Below are positions 34,501 to 49,500 of a DNA stretch of 64,000 nucleotides, piece by piece. The notes under the pieces were generated by a model, which was not told where the DNA came from, did no database searches, and saw only the letters and a program-made list of their open reading frames with translations. Position 1 is the stretch's first letter. Every line of letters begins with the position of its first letter. Origin of the DNA: Guillardia theta CCMP2712 (taxonomy: Eukaryota > Cryptophyceae > Pyrenomonadales > Geminigeraceae); NCBI RefSeq assembly GCF_000315625.1, contig NW_005434509.1, forward strand, positions 27,819 to 91,818, read 5' to 3'. Both the position numbers and the translations under genes were made by a program.

Positions 34501-37500
34501 TCAGCACCAACATTCCACTCTTGATCACGGATGCTTGCAAGCCTCAGATCACTCTGACTGGATTCACTAATGCTGTTGCAACTCATGGGATGATATCCTT
34601 GGCTGTCATCGGCCAGTGTGAGGGTAGCGAAGATGCTACCTACTTCTTCCGTCCGAACAGCAGCAATGTTCTGGGAACGGGATTGTGGGACAACACGGCT
34701 AAGTCCTTGGCTCTCAACTTGGCTAAAAACTTTCAGATGGACACGAATTATGTTTTCTCCTTCCAGGTGAAGAATCCTCCAGCAAATCAGGCTGCTGCTA
34801 CTATCTCGCTGACTACCAATCTGCCAATGTACACTAGCTGTACTAGGACCAGAATCAACTCGTTAGCCTTGACAAACGATCCTGGATTTCCTTGCTGCAT
34901 CTGCGATCAGGGCGAAGCTGGAGACTCTTCGCCAATGAAGATCAAGACGCCTGTTTTCTGTATCAAGCGTATCCGACAGTCGGTGAAATGGCCATGTGCC
35001 GATAACGAATTGACTGTGACCATCTCATCTACGATTCCTTTGAACAAAGGAGACACGATCAAGCTCTCTAATTTGACCAACGCGGACCTCACTAGTCGCA
35101 ATCTCACTCTGACGGATGGCTCAGGAGGTCTGCGCGATCAGAACTTGTTTGGGCGATATGCCGCCGCTGAGGGCCAGTGGGATGCTTCTGACTTCTCCTT
35201 AACTTTGTACCTCAGAGAGAACCTTGACTGCAGCAGTATGTTCTCGATCAAGTTCACGGTAAGGAACCCCAAGCGTGCACAAGGTTGTGCCATGGTAAAC
35301 ATCTACACACAAAGTATCGGTACCTCCAAGATGGACTCAGAGGATCTACCCTTCTGCCCGATGTACGTGATGAGAGGAGATTTGACTCCCATAATCTGGG
35401 AGTCAACTTCGAACCCCTGCTGTCAAAACACAATATATGTGCAACTAACGCCAACGGTGCCGCTTAGAAAGATATGTGAGCCTTACCTCGTCATCTCTGG
35501 CTTGACAAACAGTCGAACCCCTGATGGTTCCATCGCCATCACGTCTGATGTCTTCTACGACACAGCCAGTTGGTTTAATGGCAATGGAAGTTTTATCCTG
35601 CGCTTAAATTCGTCTGACTTGCAAGAGAATACCCCAATCAATTTCACTTTCTCCCTACTCAACTCAGAAGATGGCACTGGTGCGACAAACGTCAAGATTC
35701 AAGGCTCGCAGGTTCTCACAGATGTGTACACCTTCACTGTTCCGACTGGCAAGAAGGTCCCCCTGTCGGTCGATACATTGAAGATTCAAGCTGCGAAGAT
35801 CGCACAGTCTTCGCCCTGGCCTTGTGATAACAACACAATCCATGTTCAGTTCAACCTCGTGGGGCACATTCCTCTGGATTGCAACCCTCGAGTTACTATC
35901 GATGGATTGGATTTCATCCATGATTCTCAAATCATTCAAGTGACTGATGTGAATACCAACCTGACATCGATGCATGATTGGAGCCATCCAAAATTGATTC
36001 TTGACCTGGTGAAGTTGAAGAACCAATCGTGTTCCGAGGCCGATGCATCTTTCGACCTGAAGTTTACCTTGAAGAATCCCAGTGCTGCACGAAGCGCGTT
36101 CACTGTATACATTGAGGGAAGCCTGTATAAGCAACGAACAGTTCCAATTGCTCGTGTGCCAATGCAGAACCTGACGGAATCCGTCAGCTTCGATGGATAT
36201 GCGGCGTCAAGCCTTCTTCCAACAGCCGAAGATGCACGCGCAGGTTACATCCGAAGCATTGAGATGGGAGGATTTGTCCACCAATCTTCTACCATCACGA
36301 ACTTCAATGTTACAACCCCCTGCCTCCCTGTGAACATCATGGTTTCCTTCAACACTTCGGTGCCCTTGATACCAGCATGTAACCATGTCGTCACTATCAC
36401 TGGACTCAAGTACTCGGCTACGCAGATGTATGAGTTCTCGTCGACTAGCAATCTGATCGGAGACGCAACCTTCGACAGGATTAATGGAGTTTTCGTTGCC
36501 AAGGTCATGTCGATCGTGACAGCTGGTGAACCGCACACGTTTCAATTCAAGCTCACGCATGGAGCCGCTCCTGGAAATGGAGACAGTCAAGTGAATTTCA
36601 CCGTATCTCAACTCGCCTATAGGACGCGCCTGGAGACCACCTCTCAGGGTATCGATGCCATCCCCATGCGTGTCGCAGCTCTCTCCTTCCTTGACCTCGG
36701 CATTTGGCAATCGTCGCCATTTGCTTGCAGCCCCAACACAATCACTGTGACGCTCCGCTCCCAGTACGTCACCATGTTGACTAACTGCCAGCCAAAACTC
36801 ACTCTGAGCGGCTTGGACAACGCAGTGACTGCTAACGGTCCGATCAATGTAACCTGGGATGACTCGCAAAATATTGTTGGTACGTGGACTAAGCCACAGC
36901 TCATGACGATGATGCCTTCCTCGGATACCACGGTTGCCTTGCGTTGGAAGTTCTCGTTTGATCTTCGGAATCCGAACGTGGCCCAACCTGGAAGGAATGT
37001 CGGTATCCAGATCAGTCTGACGTCTGTGAATGATTCTACTACTCAATCATGGAGCTACAGCGGAATCCCAACTATCACTCAGAATGCAACTGGAAGCGAC
37101 CTGTTCCCTTCGGATTTCGATTCCTCCGTCATGAATCCATTGCTGGCATACAACTTGAAGCTGAATGTGACCTTGGTGAACAATTCTGTTCCTCTGATGT
37201 GGACTTCGTCATTTTCAAGTTTGCAAACCCAGTTCTTGAATACACTTGAGAGCAATCTCAGACATGCGAAAATCCTCTGGCACTACAATGTTTCAATTCA
37301 GAGTGCAAGTTCCATTGAAATTCATCTCTACACCACGGAGGTCAGCATTGATACAATCAAGCAAACGATCACGGACTCCCTGCCAAGCATCACTTCCCAA
37401 TATCGCTTGGCAACATTCGATGTATCGGTGACTCAGAACAACTCCTACTATGTGCGAGAAAGGACTGCTATGGACTCAGATCCTTTGTACGTCCGTAACA

Positions 37501-40500
37501 ACTCTGTCACGATTGCCAACATCTGGCAGAAAACTTTCTATCCTTGCGCTGATAACACCATTTACGTGGAGTTCCAGACCAGGTCTCCGATTTACACTGC
37601 ATGCATGCCTTCGTTGACGATCAATGGTCTGACCGGGTCGATCACCCCAGACACTAGCAGCCTTACCATCCAAGAGTCAGCTAACGAAGTCAACTTCGGG
37701 CCAGGTACATGGACGCAGGCAACAGGCAACCTTGTGATTCCAATCAGCACTGGCAACCAAGGGAACACGATCGGAAACTACCTTTACTCGATGAGTTTCG
37801 GTCTCAGGAACCAGGCGAAGAATCAGCTTTCTCCTGCTGTGAACTTCCGCATCACCTACGTACCAGGCCTCGTTCCTATGACTCGTGTCGCAGGCAAACC
37901 GATTACTGACTTTGAGGCAACTGTCAACTCGTCCTTGCCTCTCGCAATTGTTGCGATGACTTACAAATATAAGTCAGCTGGTCAGACTTCACCTTATCCT
38001 GGTTGTCAAAATACCATCACTGTCACTCTTCAGTACAATGTGCCATTCTTCCCAACCAACTGTGTGAATTACATCCGTATCGCTATGACCCGTCTCGCTG
38101 ATTCCGATTCAAATCCCACGTTCGCGTTGCCAAGTGTCTCCTTCACTTCCAACATGAACAGTGTGTCGTTGGTCGGAAAGACTCATATCTACAGGACTGG
38201 AAACGACGCTTGGTTCGCTCCAGGTCAGTGTGACTCCGAGAGCAAGCTTGCGGCCTCATCTTTCATGGATGCGGCCGTTGGCGGCACATCAGGTTACGGA
38301 GCATTGACAGATTTCACATGCTCTGGACAAAACTATCACAGCATTCAGATGTGGGTAGGGGCGCAGATCAATGCAAACACACCAATCGTTCTGCAGTTTC
38401 AGGCAATCAACCCCATGACGAAGAACAATCCTACACCCCTCAAGGTCGAGACACAAGTGAGCTCAACCTACACCAACGACAATCAGGTGCTCGGATCTGG
38501 AGGGTGCTCAGAAAACATTACGAGCGACAAATCTAGTGTCTTGTGCTGCACCAGTTGCTCTCCTGTTGGGCACGCTGTTGCTGCTGATTCACTGAGGGTT
38601 GATACTACTGGTTATGGGCAGGAGACACAATATGGTGATGCTGAGCCGTTCAAGGTTCATTCGCCTTACTTCTGCACGAGATACATCGGTCAGAGCACAC
38701 CTTACCCGTGCGCCATCAACACGATCTCCATCACGATCACGTCGAATGCCCCGATGCCGGCAAACAAGACGGTGATCACTCTCTCTGGATTCACCGGTGC
38801 GCATGCTCCTTCCGGCGAGATAGACCTTGGAGGAGGTGACAACATGCTTGGTCAGCACATGATGTTTTCTTCTTCATTGGGAGGATCAGTTGGAAAGGGT
38901 ACATGGGACAACACCAACAAGAAGCTTACTCTCCAAGTTACTACCACCATTGACTGTGGAACTGATATCCAGCTCAAATTCAATGTGACCAACGATGCCA
39001 AGGCACAGCCATACCAAACGATCAACATCACAGCAACCTTTGGTTCATACACTACCACAAGCTTGCAATTCGTGCATGATCTCACGGACTCCAAAAAGGC
39101 GATGGTCATCTACGAGACCAAGTTCCAAGGTTCGATTTCTGACTCCAGCAGTGAACCTTGTGACGAAAACAGCATCACAATTTCAAGCCTGAAGGCCAAC
39201 ACTCCGATCTTCCAGACGGAGACCTGCAAACCTACGATTCACATCTGCAACTTTTCCAATCCTGTGATCGCTTCAGTCAACCTCTCGTTCTCTTATCAGT
39301 TCGAAAATGAAATTCTGATGAATGATACTTTGGTATGGGATGGATGCTCTTGCTTGGTTTGGACTGTCACTGAGTTGCTTCCGTTCGATACCAAGACTGC
39401 AACTGTACAGTTCAAGGTTCGCAACCCAGCAAGAAATCAGCCATCTAAGACCATCAACATTAATGCCCAGAACTTCGGATACAATCCTTCTGACACAAAT
39501 AGGTACAGCACTTGGAATTCATTGGGCAACGTCATGATGGTTCAGTACAATGACTTGACGTTTGACATGAATCAGACGACGAACTACCCATGTGACATGA
39601 ACACAGTAACAGTCCTCGTGAACGTCCCGGTCAAAATGGTTCCTGGCTGTGGATGGACTGTACGAATCGGCAATCTGCCAGCCTACTACGGACAACAAAG
39701 TCCTGACCTTCAGGTCACTGGTTTGGGAGGTCTTACCTTGGTGAACCCCGTTGCTTATTGGAATAGTTCATCAAGCCTGTCAAACATCACCATTCAGATC
39801 AACTCTTTGGTACCAAGGGGTTCTCTGTTCAAAGCTCAGTTTGATGTCAGGAATAGTGGTGCGCAATCGAATAATTGTAACGTGTTGACTCAGTGGTCAT
39901 TGAGCACGCAACCATGGTTTACACCTGCTAAGGCCTCGTGTGACACTTCTGCGCAGAGCTACAGCTCTTTGTTGCAACACAACGAGTGGAGCGTCTGCCG
40001 TGTTGTGAGTGGAGTGATTACTCAAGCTTATGTGTCACAAAACAATTCTGTTCCTTGCGATATCAACTACCTCCGTGTCGAGATCACCACCAGCATTCCG
40101 CTGTTTTCAGCGTGTGACACTCAGTTCACACTGAGCGGATTTGGAAGCAACTTTGCCTATGACGCATCTGCATCCGCTTATTCAGAACAGTTCAACAATG
40201 TCAATGTCAGTCTGAACCTTGCAGGTGGAAACCTGGTTCTGTCACCAAGCATTGATGCTACTCATCCGTGGAATGCTGGTCAAGTCCACGTCCTCATGGT
40301 TAGGTTGAGGAACAAGGCTGTCAGCTCGGTTCAAGATATCCATGTCAAGAAGGATATTCTTCCCGTCCTTCCATCGGTCAAGATGAATGTCTCTAATGTG
40401 ACGAATGAGAAACCGCTCTACCTAGATGTACCGGCATTAACCATCACAAGCATCTCCCAGACAAGCAAGGACCCTTGTGTCGCTGGAGTGACTCTCACTA

Positions 40501-43500
40501 TCAACTTCCAGATCAGCGTGGGTCTCAACTCCTTGTGTAACCCAACAATCACCCTCGGAGGCCTGGACTCCAAGTTCAATCCAAGACCCGATTCAAATCA
40601 GAATGATTGGTCTGCTGTGCTTGCATCTTCAACCCCCAGGATGGCGAGCAGCCAGTACACGCTTCTTGTTCTCGTCGACAATACAGTGGACGTTTTCAAC
40701 AGGACTTTGACTCTTAACGGAACCTATGGAGTCACGAGCTCGGGAGGGCTGCTGATCAAGCCAGGCTCTCGACTTGGTTATTATGGAACAGGCGTCGTCC
40801 TTTCAAACGTTCAGATCACTTCCTCTTCAGATGTCCCGTGCGATCAGAAGAACACAATTACGGTGCAATTCACTACTGGAAGTTCCTTTAAGTGTCCCGG
40901 AGAGCAGTTGATGTTCTATTTCGGGCCATGCATGTTCATTGATGCAACGGATACATTGGTTTTGTTGTCATCTTCCGACGTTGAGACCTCGGCTGTTTTC
41001 AATAATGCTGCTTTGGCGGTGACATTGCTACCCGAAGGTTTAGCAGCGAATAAGAATGTGCAATTCAGCTTCAACTCCTTCAACGATCAGTTCGATTGCT
41101 CACAGTCTAACTTCGTGCCACGCGTGGAGGCCTTAAAGGCAAAAGGATCGCAATCCTTCAATTACTCGGTAGGTTTCAGGTCGGGCTTCAGCGTGAGTAC
41201 AACATACTCGCAGTCGTCAACAATCCCATGTGACTCAAACGATATCACAATCACCTTCCAAGCAACTCAGGTCATCCGGAAGAGCTGTTTGAGCAACAGT
41301 GGTCAAATCACCATCCGTGGCTTCAAGTACTCACAGACAACGTCTTTGGCAGCTTTGACTGGTACCGCAGTGACCAGCGGTATCGTGATGGCCTCGTCAC
41401 TCAAATGGGATCAGAGCACCGGCACCATACTCTTCCGTTTGCTGAAAGACGTTCCTAAAGACACTCCGTATGACCTCAAATTTACCTTGATCAACCCCAG
41501 GGCAGAAAACTTTGTGGGCAGTAACGTCTATTTTGGCTTCACTTTCGAGAAAGATAATAACAATCTGACAAGCCCTGTGACTGCTGTGGCCTTGCAGACT
41601 GCCAGGGCAAATGCAACCATCTCCAAAGAAGTGATGTGGAACTTTGATTGCTCCACTGCAGAATATTACATCTATGTCAATTTTTCACAGAAAATAGTGC
41701 AAAATTGCCCTTATGAGCTCTACGTTCCGAACCTAGGAATACACAACACATCGTCCACGGACAGCCTCCCAATCTATCCTTGCACCGGTAACTCTCTCAA
41801 TACTGCTCCATACGGCAAGTACTATCTGCCACGATTCCCGAATGAGTCTTCCTTGAGTGTGAATATCACATTTGCCGAGGCAAATCAACAATACTGCTTC
41901 AAGATCCTGCTGCAAAACCCATGTCCTCCCCAGCCTGCACCTGGTTTGATTTGTTACAACAATCAGACGTACTTGTTCAAATCCTCCTTCCTTATTGACT
42001 TTGGTTCCCTTAACTCCACTCAGATCAGTGCAGCTCAGATCTCGTTGGTGAACTACATGAACTCTACCCGTGGAACCATCGCGTATTTTGAGAACGTCAA
42101 CACCTTGTGGTTACTTGCATCGGAGTTGTCTTTGGCCCTTACTGATTTGAACTATTTCACGAATAATTACAACCCTACATCAAACACGGTGACTACATCA
42201 AACACGGTGACTGCGGCGACAAGACGGCTTCTCGAGGAGGAACTTGAGTCCGATCTTGTGCTGGGCCTTCGAAGTCTCAGTAGGCCAATTGCGACAGCTG
42301 AGGATTTGAGCTCTTTCGACATTCGTGTAGTTGGCTCTAGCTCTACCCCTGCACTGAAAGCGACGCCGAAGGCAGTCTGCATTTTCACGTATCTTCTTGC
42401 TTCGCAGGACAATCCATACCCCTGTCACAGGAACCGCATTTCTGTGATGTTCGAAACCAGTGCAAAACTTGCAAAAGGTACCAAGTTGACCATCATGGGT
42501 CTGACGAGTGTGGTGACTCGCGATGGCGTGATGGCGGATCTCTTCGTTTCCCACGATCAAGTGCTTCCAACCTCCGGCAATTACAGCGCTGCTAGTGGTA
42601 TGCTCGTCTTCGCCTTAGCTGGCGATTCCGCTCAAGATACGAGGTACACGGTTGCGTTTGACGTGATCAATCCAACCGCCGAAGGCCCTGGCAGCTCCGT
42701 TCGCTTGCTGAGAAGTGCTGCAACCTTGTACATACAGGCAGACAAGCTGTGTATCACACAAGCCATGATTCCCAACGACTACTCAACCTGTCTGAGGAGC
42801 AAGTATGGAATTCAGGGAGCTCGAGCGGGGGATGCCGCACCTTTGGTGGTCTTCCGTGGCTTCTTCAGCTACAAGAGGATCGGCCAGTCTTCTCCCTACC
42901 AGGGAGCCCAGAACACCATCACGGTCACTCTAGCTTCGACTGTTCCAATTCCACCAACTTGCAACGACCAGACCGTGAAGATCAAGATTTCCAACCTCCT
43001 GGCAACAACCAACGGCGTCGCATCTGGTCCTGTTGCTCTTACACCGATGCGCGGCAAATGCAGCGGACGTGAAAGCGATCCCTTGGCCTTCAAGAGCATC
43101 GATGGTCAAGTGGGATACGGCTCGTGGGACAACTCCAGTACTGCCTCCCTCACGCTCGTTCCTCAGATAGTCACTGTACCTGCACATGAGTATGTTATCT
43201 CCTTCCGCATGAAGAATCCCAACGGACAGCATAGCGCTCAGTCTGTTTCTATTTCCTGCGATGCCATGAACATCTCAGCTGCACCCATGGACTTCGATCA
43301 AACGCTCTCGTGCTGTTCCACTTTGTCGGCTACCAAATGCCTTCTCAGCACAGAACTGGTGGAGTACTCAAAGCCTTTCAACCTCCTCAGAGCAAAACTC
43401 TGCTACCTTAGGATGACTCAGAGCAGTACGTTCCCTTGCGGCAAAAACTGCATCAGTTTGAATTTCATTGTGAACGTTGCTTTGACAGAAGGGACTGCTT

Positions 43501-46500
43501 TCACAATCAGTGGACTTCCTGGACTGACATGGACAAGCTCGAATGTCAGCATTGCGGATGGTTCCGGTGGACTCAACCACCAAGACTTGTTCAAGGACAG
43601 CACGAATACAGTTGGACAAGCTCAATGGCTATCGTCATCTTCATCAAACAGTTTAACGATGTCTGTTGCCACTCCTTTGGACAGTGAGATTGAGTACAAG
43701 GTCAAATTCTGTCTTTATAACGTACCAACGCCCAGCTCGTATTCATCTGCAACGCTCAGCATCGCTGTTGGCAGCGGCATCTCGATGTCATCTATAGATA
43801 CATCTATCAACCGCGTTTTTGCAGCCAAGGTAACCAGCGCAACGTTTTCGTCAACTTCATCGAAAACCTGCGATCAGAATCAGATTAGTATGACCTTGTC
43901 TCTGAATGTTCCGCTGTATGAGAGATGCCCTCTTACAATCACGCTGGCTGGTCTCGATAGAATTTATCGACCCTACGATCCGATGACAGGCCAAATGAGC
44001 AGTGATGCTGTTCTGTTCAACTCCTCCACTGCAGGAAACTCCATTACCTACTCGATGACTTCTGTCAATTTGACTTTGAGGGCACATTTTCAACCTGACG
44101 AATACAGTTCGGGCACTAGTCTCACAGAATGGAGTTACCCAATCAAGTTCAACATCAGCAATCCATCGTGTTCACGCGGAGATCCATCTCCATCTTTAAC
44201 TTTGATCTATGGTGGTGTGCAAGCAATCACGAGGTTGACCCTTCAGACATCATCTGCGTTTAGGGTCAATAATGTTGGCTTCATGGCTTATGCAACATAC
44301 TCTTCGGTTGATTACTGTCACCAGAATTCAATATCATTCGCAATCATTCCAAATCAAGATCTCTATCCGTTCTGCCAGGACAAGGTCAGGGTATTCAAGT
44401 TGTCTCGTATTCCAGCTCAATCTGGTTACTTGAATCAATCAGTCACGTTGGGTTACAGCACATCTACCATCATGTATTGGGACTCATCTCAGTACATGAA
44501 TATCTCCCTTGATAAGTTCTCAACTTACATCCAACAGGCAGGAACGGTCTTTGTGAATTTCTCTGTGTACAATGTTGAATATGGACAAAATTCGAATCCT
44601 CGTTTGAGCTTTGACTGTGACGTTGTGAACGACATATCCATCACTTGGGGCGAGTTAGTGATTCAGAGCTACATCAAGATATCGAACCCCTTCCCTTGCG
44701 GCATCAACACCCTCACCTTCAACTTCACCTCCAACATGGACATCCTCGGCACCTGCGGCAACGACTACTCCGCCCAAGTCTACCCGACCATCACCTTGTC
44801 GGGCCTGTCCGACTTCAGCACCCCGTCGCAGAACTTCACCATGTACGCGGTGCCGTCCAGCGGTACGACAGTGACGATCACGGCGACGTGGGACAAGAGC
44901 GCGTCCAAGATGATGCTGACACCGACGGGGACTTTGAACAAGAACGTGGAGTACACGATCGAGTTCAACCTCACCAACAACGAAATGGGAGGGTCCACTG
45001 GTCGTGATCCAAGGGTACATGTCAGTAAGATGGAAGCATCAGGTTATGTTCACAATGTTCGTCGTGACTTTATCGACATCATCACTCCTGTATTCCGTTC
45101 TGTCGTCGCCAACCAGTCATCCTTCTATCCCTGCGACGACAACACCATCACCGTCGTCTTCACTAGCAACGTCCCCTACCACTGCGACACGCGCTTCTCT
45201 CTCACCGGCGCGCAGGTTGCTTCGGCCAACAGCCCGACGCTCGACGGAGAGAGCGTGGCGGTGCAGACGGACGGGACGAGCTCGTTGCAGTTCAACATCA
45301 GCGGGCGGCAGGAGATCTACCAGACCGGCTGCTCGGGCTACTGGCAGGATCTTGCATGCACGAGGGTGCTCCGGGTGCCGTACGTGAACCCTGCCAACCG
45401 TGTAGAGTCTGGCTTCTGGAAGCTGACGGCAAGAACTCCGTTCTCCTGGTCTTACAATCAGAGCGCCGTGGAGTCTGTGACCCTGTATACCAATCAACTG
45501 TATTGGGACTCATCCTTCACTTTTTCGTCCTCCCAGGCGTATCAGCGCCTCACTTTCCTCGCTCAAGTCAGATTCGTCGCTACGGCGGTCCAGAGCTCGC
45601 CGTTCCCTTGCGACAACAACACCATCGGAGTCAAGGTCACGACCAACGTGCCGCTGCGGAAGGGATGCTACCCAATGATCACCTTGAGCGGCCTCACAGG
45701 AAGCGTCACGGCCGACACGAGCTTGACCGTGACGCTGACGGGCGCTCGAGGAGGACAGCTATCGGGGGCGATCCAGGGCACTTGGATGAAGACTGATGGC
45801 AGGCTTTTGTTGAACCTGACACACTCGGTAGCATCAGCGACTTCGGATGTGTACAACGTATCCTTCAGCTTCGGGCTGAAGAACCCAGGAAGCCATGCAA
45901 GTTGCAATCCATTGTCAATGACTGTGAGTTTCGGAAACGATGCGAACAAAGCAGGTAATAGTGTTCAGCTGATCAACGATACAGCCACTGTATTCGACAC
46001 TTCCACTCTGATGGATGGCACATCTGATCTACAAAATCGTATGTCTGGTACTATTTCTCTTCCAGTTGGCGCTGCTTGCCCCTTGTACATCCAAACATTC
46101 AGCTTTGTTTACTATTCAATTTATCTGAGCTCCACAAACCCCTGTGCCTCTGACACGGTGACATTGAGCTTCGCGACCACCACTCCTGTGTTTGGCCAAT
46201 GTTACGATTCAACCTTCTCTACAATCTCAGTGACAGGCTTGAATGCTTTCCAGACCAATACATCCCTTGATGCTCCAGTTCTTACAGGAGTTCTGCAGGG
46301 CAGTGCGAACACTTACTGGTTGCAAGGAGACTCCTACTCCATCGAAACAAAACCTGAATACTTGGGATGGCTGAAGGCGCAGGAGGCTTACAACATCACC
46401 TTCACGAGGTTGAACAACATCAACGTTGCTACTACAAGCACTCGTCTTGCGGGATCTTCCCTCAGCACAAGTATAACCTTGAAGAGCACAACATCCTCAA

Positions 46501-49500
46501 CAATAACCAGAACTTACAGCTTTCCTTACTTGATTGTGACATACGATGTGAAAATCTCGAACCCCTTCCCCTGCGGCATCAACACCCTCACCTTCAACTT
46601 CACCTCCAACATGGACATCCTCGGCACCTGCGGCAACGACTACTCCGCCCAAGTCTACCCGACCATCACCTTGTCGGGCCTGTCCGACTTCAGCACCCCG
46701 TCGCAGAACTTCACCATGTACGCGGTGCCGTCCAGCGGTACGACAGTGACGATCACGGCGACGTGGGACAAGAGCGCGTCCAAGATGATGCTGACACCGA
46801 CGGGGACTTTGAACAAGAACGTGGAGTACACGATCGAGTTCAACCTCACCAACATTGAAAACGCATCACTGATCGTATTCCAGGGGTACAAATCGCGGCT
46901 ATCTCAACACAAACCTTCAGTCGAACTAACAACAATGATCTCAACGTCATCACTCCTGTATTCCGTTCTGTCGTTGCCAACCAGTCATCGTTCTATCCCT
47001 GCGACGACAACACCATCACCGTCGTCTTCACTAGCAACGTCCCCTACCACTGCGACACGCGCTTCTCTCTCGACGGCGTAAAGGTTGCTTCGGCCAACAG
47101 CCCGACGCTCGACGGAGAGAGCGTGGCGGTGCAGACGGACGGGACGAGCTCGTTGCAGTTCAACATCAGCGGGCGGCAGGAGATCTACCAGACCGGCTGC
47201 TCGGGCTACTGGCAGGATCTTGCATGCACGAGGGTGCTCCGGGTGCCGTACGTGAACCCTGCAAGCCGTACACAGTTAAACACCTGGAAGCTGACGGCAA
47301 CAAACCCGTTCGTATGGACTATGGGTGACATCACGACTACTGTATCTGATACATACCTAACCGTCAATCGAGAAATGTGGGGCTCACCCCCCCAGATCCC
47401 ATCCCAGGCGTATCAGAGTCTTTCCTTCCTCGCTCAAGTCAGATTCGTCGCTACGGCGGTCCAGAGCTCGCCGTTCCCTTGCGACAACAACACCATCGGA
47501 GTCAAGGTCACGACCAACGTGCCGCTGCGGAAGGGATGCTACCCAATGATCACCTTGATCGGCCTCACAGGAAGCGACACGAATAGCACGAGCTTGACCG
47601 TGAACCTCACGGGCGCTCGAGGAGGACAGCTATCGGGGGCGATCCAGGGCACTTGGATGAAGACTGATGGCAAGCTTGAGTTGAACCTGACCGACTCGGT
47701 AGCATCAGCGACGTCGGATGTGTACAGTGTGTCTTTCAGCTTCGGGCTGAAGAACAGAGGGGAGACACGTTTATGCTACAATCCCGCGATGATCGTGGCA
47801 TTCATGCAGAACTCTTACAGCGATAGTGTTGTGGTTACCAGAGCGGCTACCGTTTACAATTCGGACCTTGCTGAAACATCGTTCAGTGGCTCGTTGGTGG
47901 GAACCACCTCGTACTACCAGACTCCTCAAACGAATGATGCATGTCCGCTGTATATTCGGCAGTTCCTGGTGGAGTCATTGAATTATGTTACCAGCGACTA
48001 TCCCTGCGACGACAACACTGTTACCTTCCAGTTCAGGTCAAATGTTCCCGTGATGGCCCAGTGCACGGGTTCTCAATACTCCCAGTTGAAGATCGAAGGT
48101 CTCAGCATATTCCAGTCTGGACCGGCAGTTGCGTTCAGCACAACCCCAGATGTTGCGACTGTGTCGTGGACGAACAATAACAGCATCTCCCTTACTCCTC
48201 TTGGGGGCCAATGGTTGATGGCAGCGACTTGGTACAACGTCACCTTCACCCGCAAGAATGTCCACAACTCTGCAAGGATGTATCCAACTATCAGAAGAGC
48301 AGATCAAGGTTCCACACCCGTACTACGTTATGTTCCTGGCAAAGGAAATTATCCCTACTCTGAGATAATGAAGATGGAATTTGTATCGCCCAGTATCACG
48401 AGCTCAAGTCAATATCCTTGCGACAACAACAATCTCCAGATTCAGCTACAGTTCAACATTCCTCTCCTGAAATGTCAGGACAACGGCGATAGGTGGCCGA
48501 GAATCACTCTGTCTGGTTTGAGTCCTTTCACTAGTGACACTACGGTCTTGAGTGTGTCTGCTAAAACGGCATCCAGCTCCTTCGACCAGTTTAGTGCCAA
48601 TTGGACCGAATCCAGCAAGCGCATCGTGTTTGACTTCCAGCAGAACCTGGCTGTTAACACAATTCTTTACGTCAACGTTTCTGTCGTCAATTCAGACAAC
48701 TGGCTGATGACTTGGTCCCCCAGGCTTACCGCAGATACAGTCGACTACTATTCAACCACAGCCATTACTACATCCCCGTACAGCGATGTGCTGATTCAAC
48801 CGTATGTTCAAGGTTTCTCGTTCAGTCAGACTTCCCAGATTCCATGTGACTCAACCATTCTTGGGATTACAGTTCAGACCAATGTTCCGCTGCCTGCTCG
48901 TTGCAAGCCAGTGATGGAGTTTCGATTCGGTAAGTTACGTACGTCATTTGTTGTCGAGGGAGCCCAGTCAAGCATTGTGAGTGGTAACGTGATCAAAGCT
49001 GCTGTTTCAGGAAGTTCCTTTTTCACTTACGTGAATCTGTCCTTCACAAATCCGTCATACGCCACGTCAGACAGTCTTGTTGTCAATCCTTATTTCAACA
49101 CGACAGCGACTGGATTATACTGGGTTGGAGCAGATAGCTCTATCCCTACTACTTCGATGTACACTGTGAGGACTCCAACCGTGACTGTAACTCAAGTATT
49201 CTCGTCGTACTATCCTTGTGAACAGAATATTTTGACTATCGGTCTGAGTACAGACCAAAGGATTGTGAGACAATGCAGTTCTGATTTTACGCAAGTCAGA
49301 ATCACAATTAGTGCTCTGAGCTCTTGGTTTGACTTTGTGAACTCAGTTCCAGTCTCGCAAGCAGGTTCTGTGATCGCGTATGCAAACATGACAGGCAACC
49401 AGATCAACATCACCTTACAAGAAGACATTCCTCTACCGGGCTACACATTCAACCTCACTTTGCGCAATAAAGTCAGGCCGATCTTATCCACCAACAACCT

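Noticed and set aside
36207-37046. 279-codon minus-strand frame opposite the giant exon (and many shorter antisense frames)
   Set aside because: Antisense shadow of the coding strand, with no motif and no splice logic.
44645-45387. Alternative plus-strand frames in the duplicated GC-rich blocks (also 46367-46858)
   Set aside because: They overlap the unit frame. High GC3 coding DNA opens the other frames, and the peptides are His/Arg/Pro-rich shadows duplicated together with the block.
46859-47122. Splitting the giant gene into two genes at the frame change
   Set aside because: The frame after the shift continues the same unit in register with copy 1, there is no intergenic sequence, and the total length restores frame with one base. 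Kept only as an alternative.
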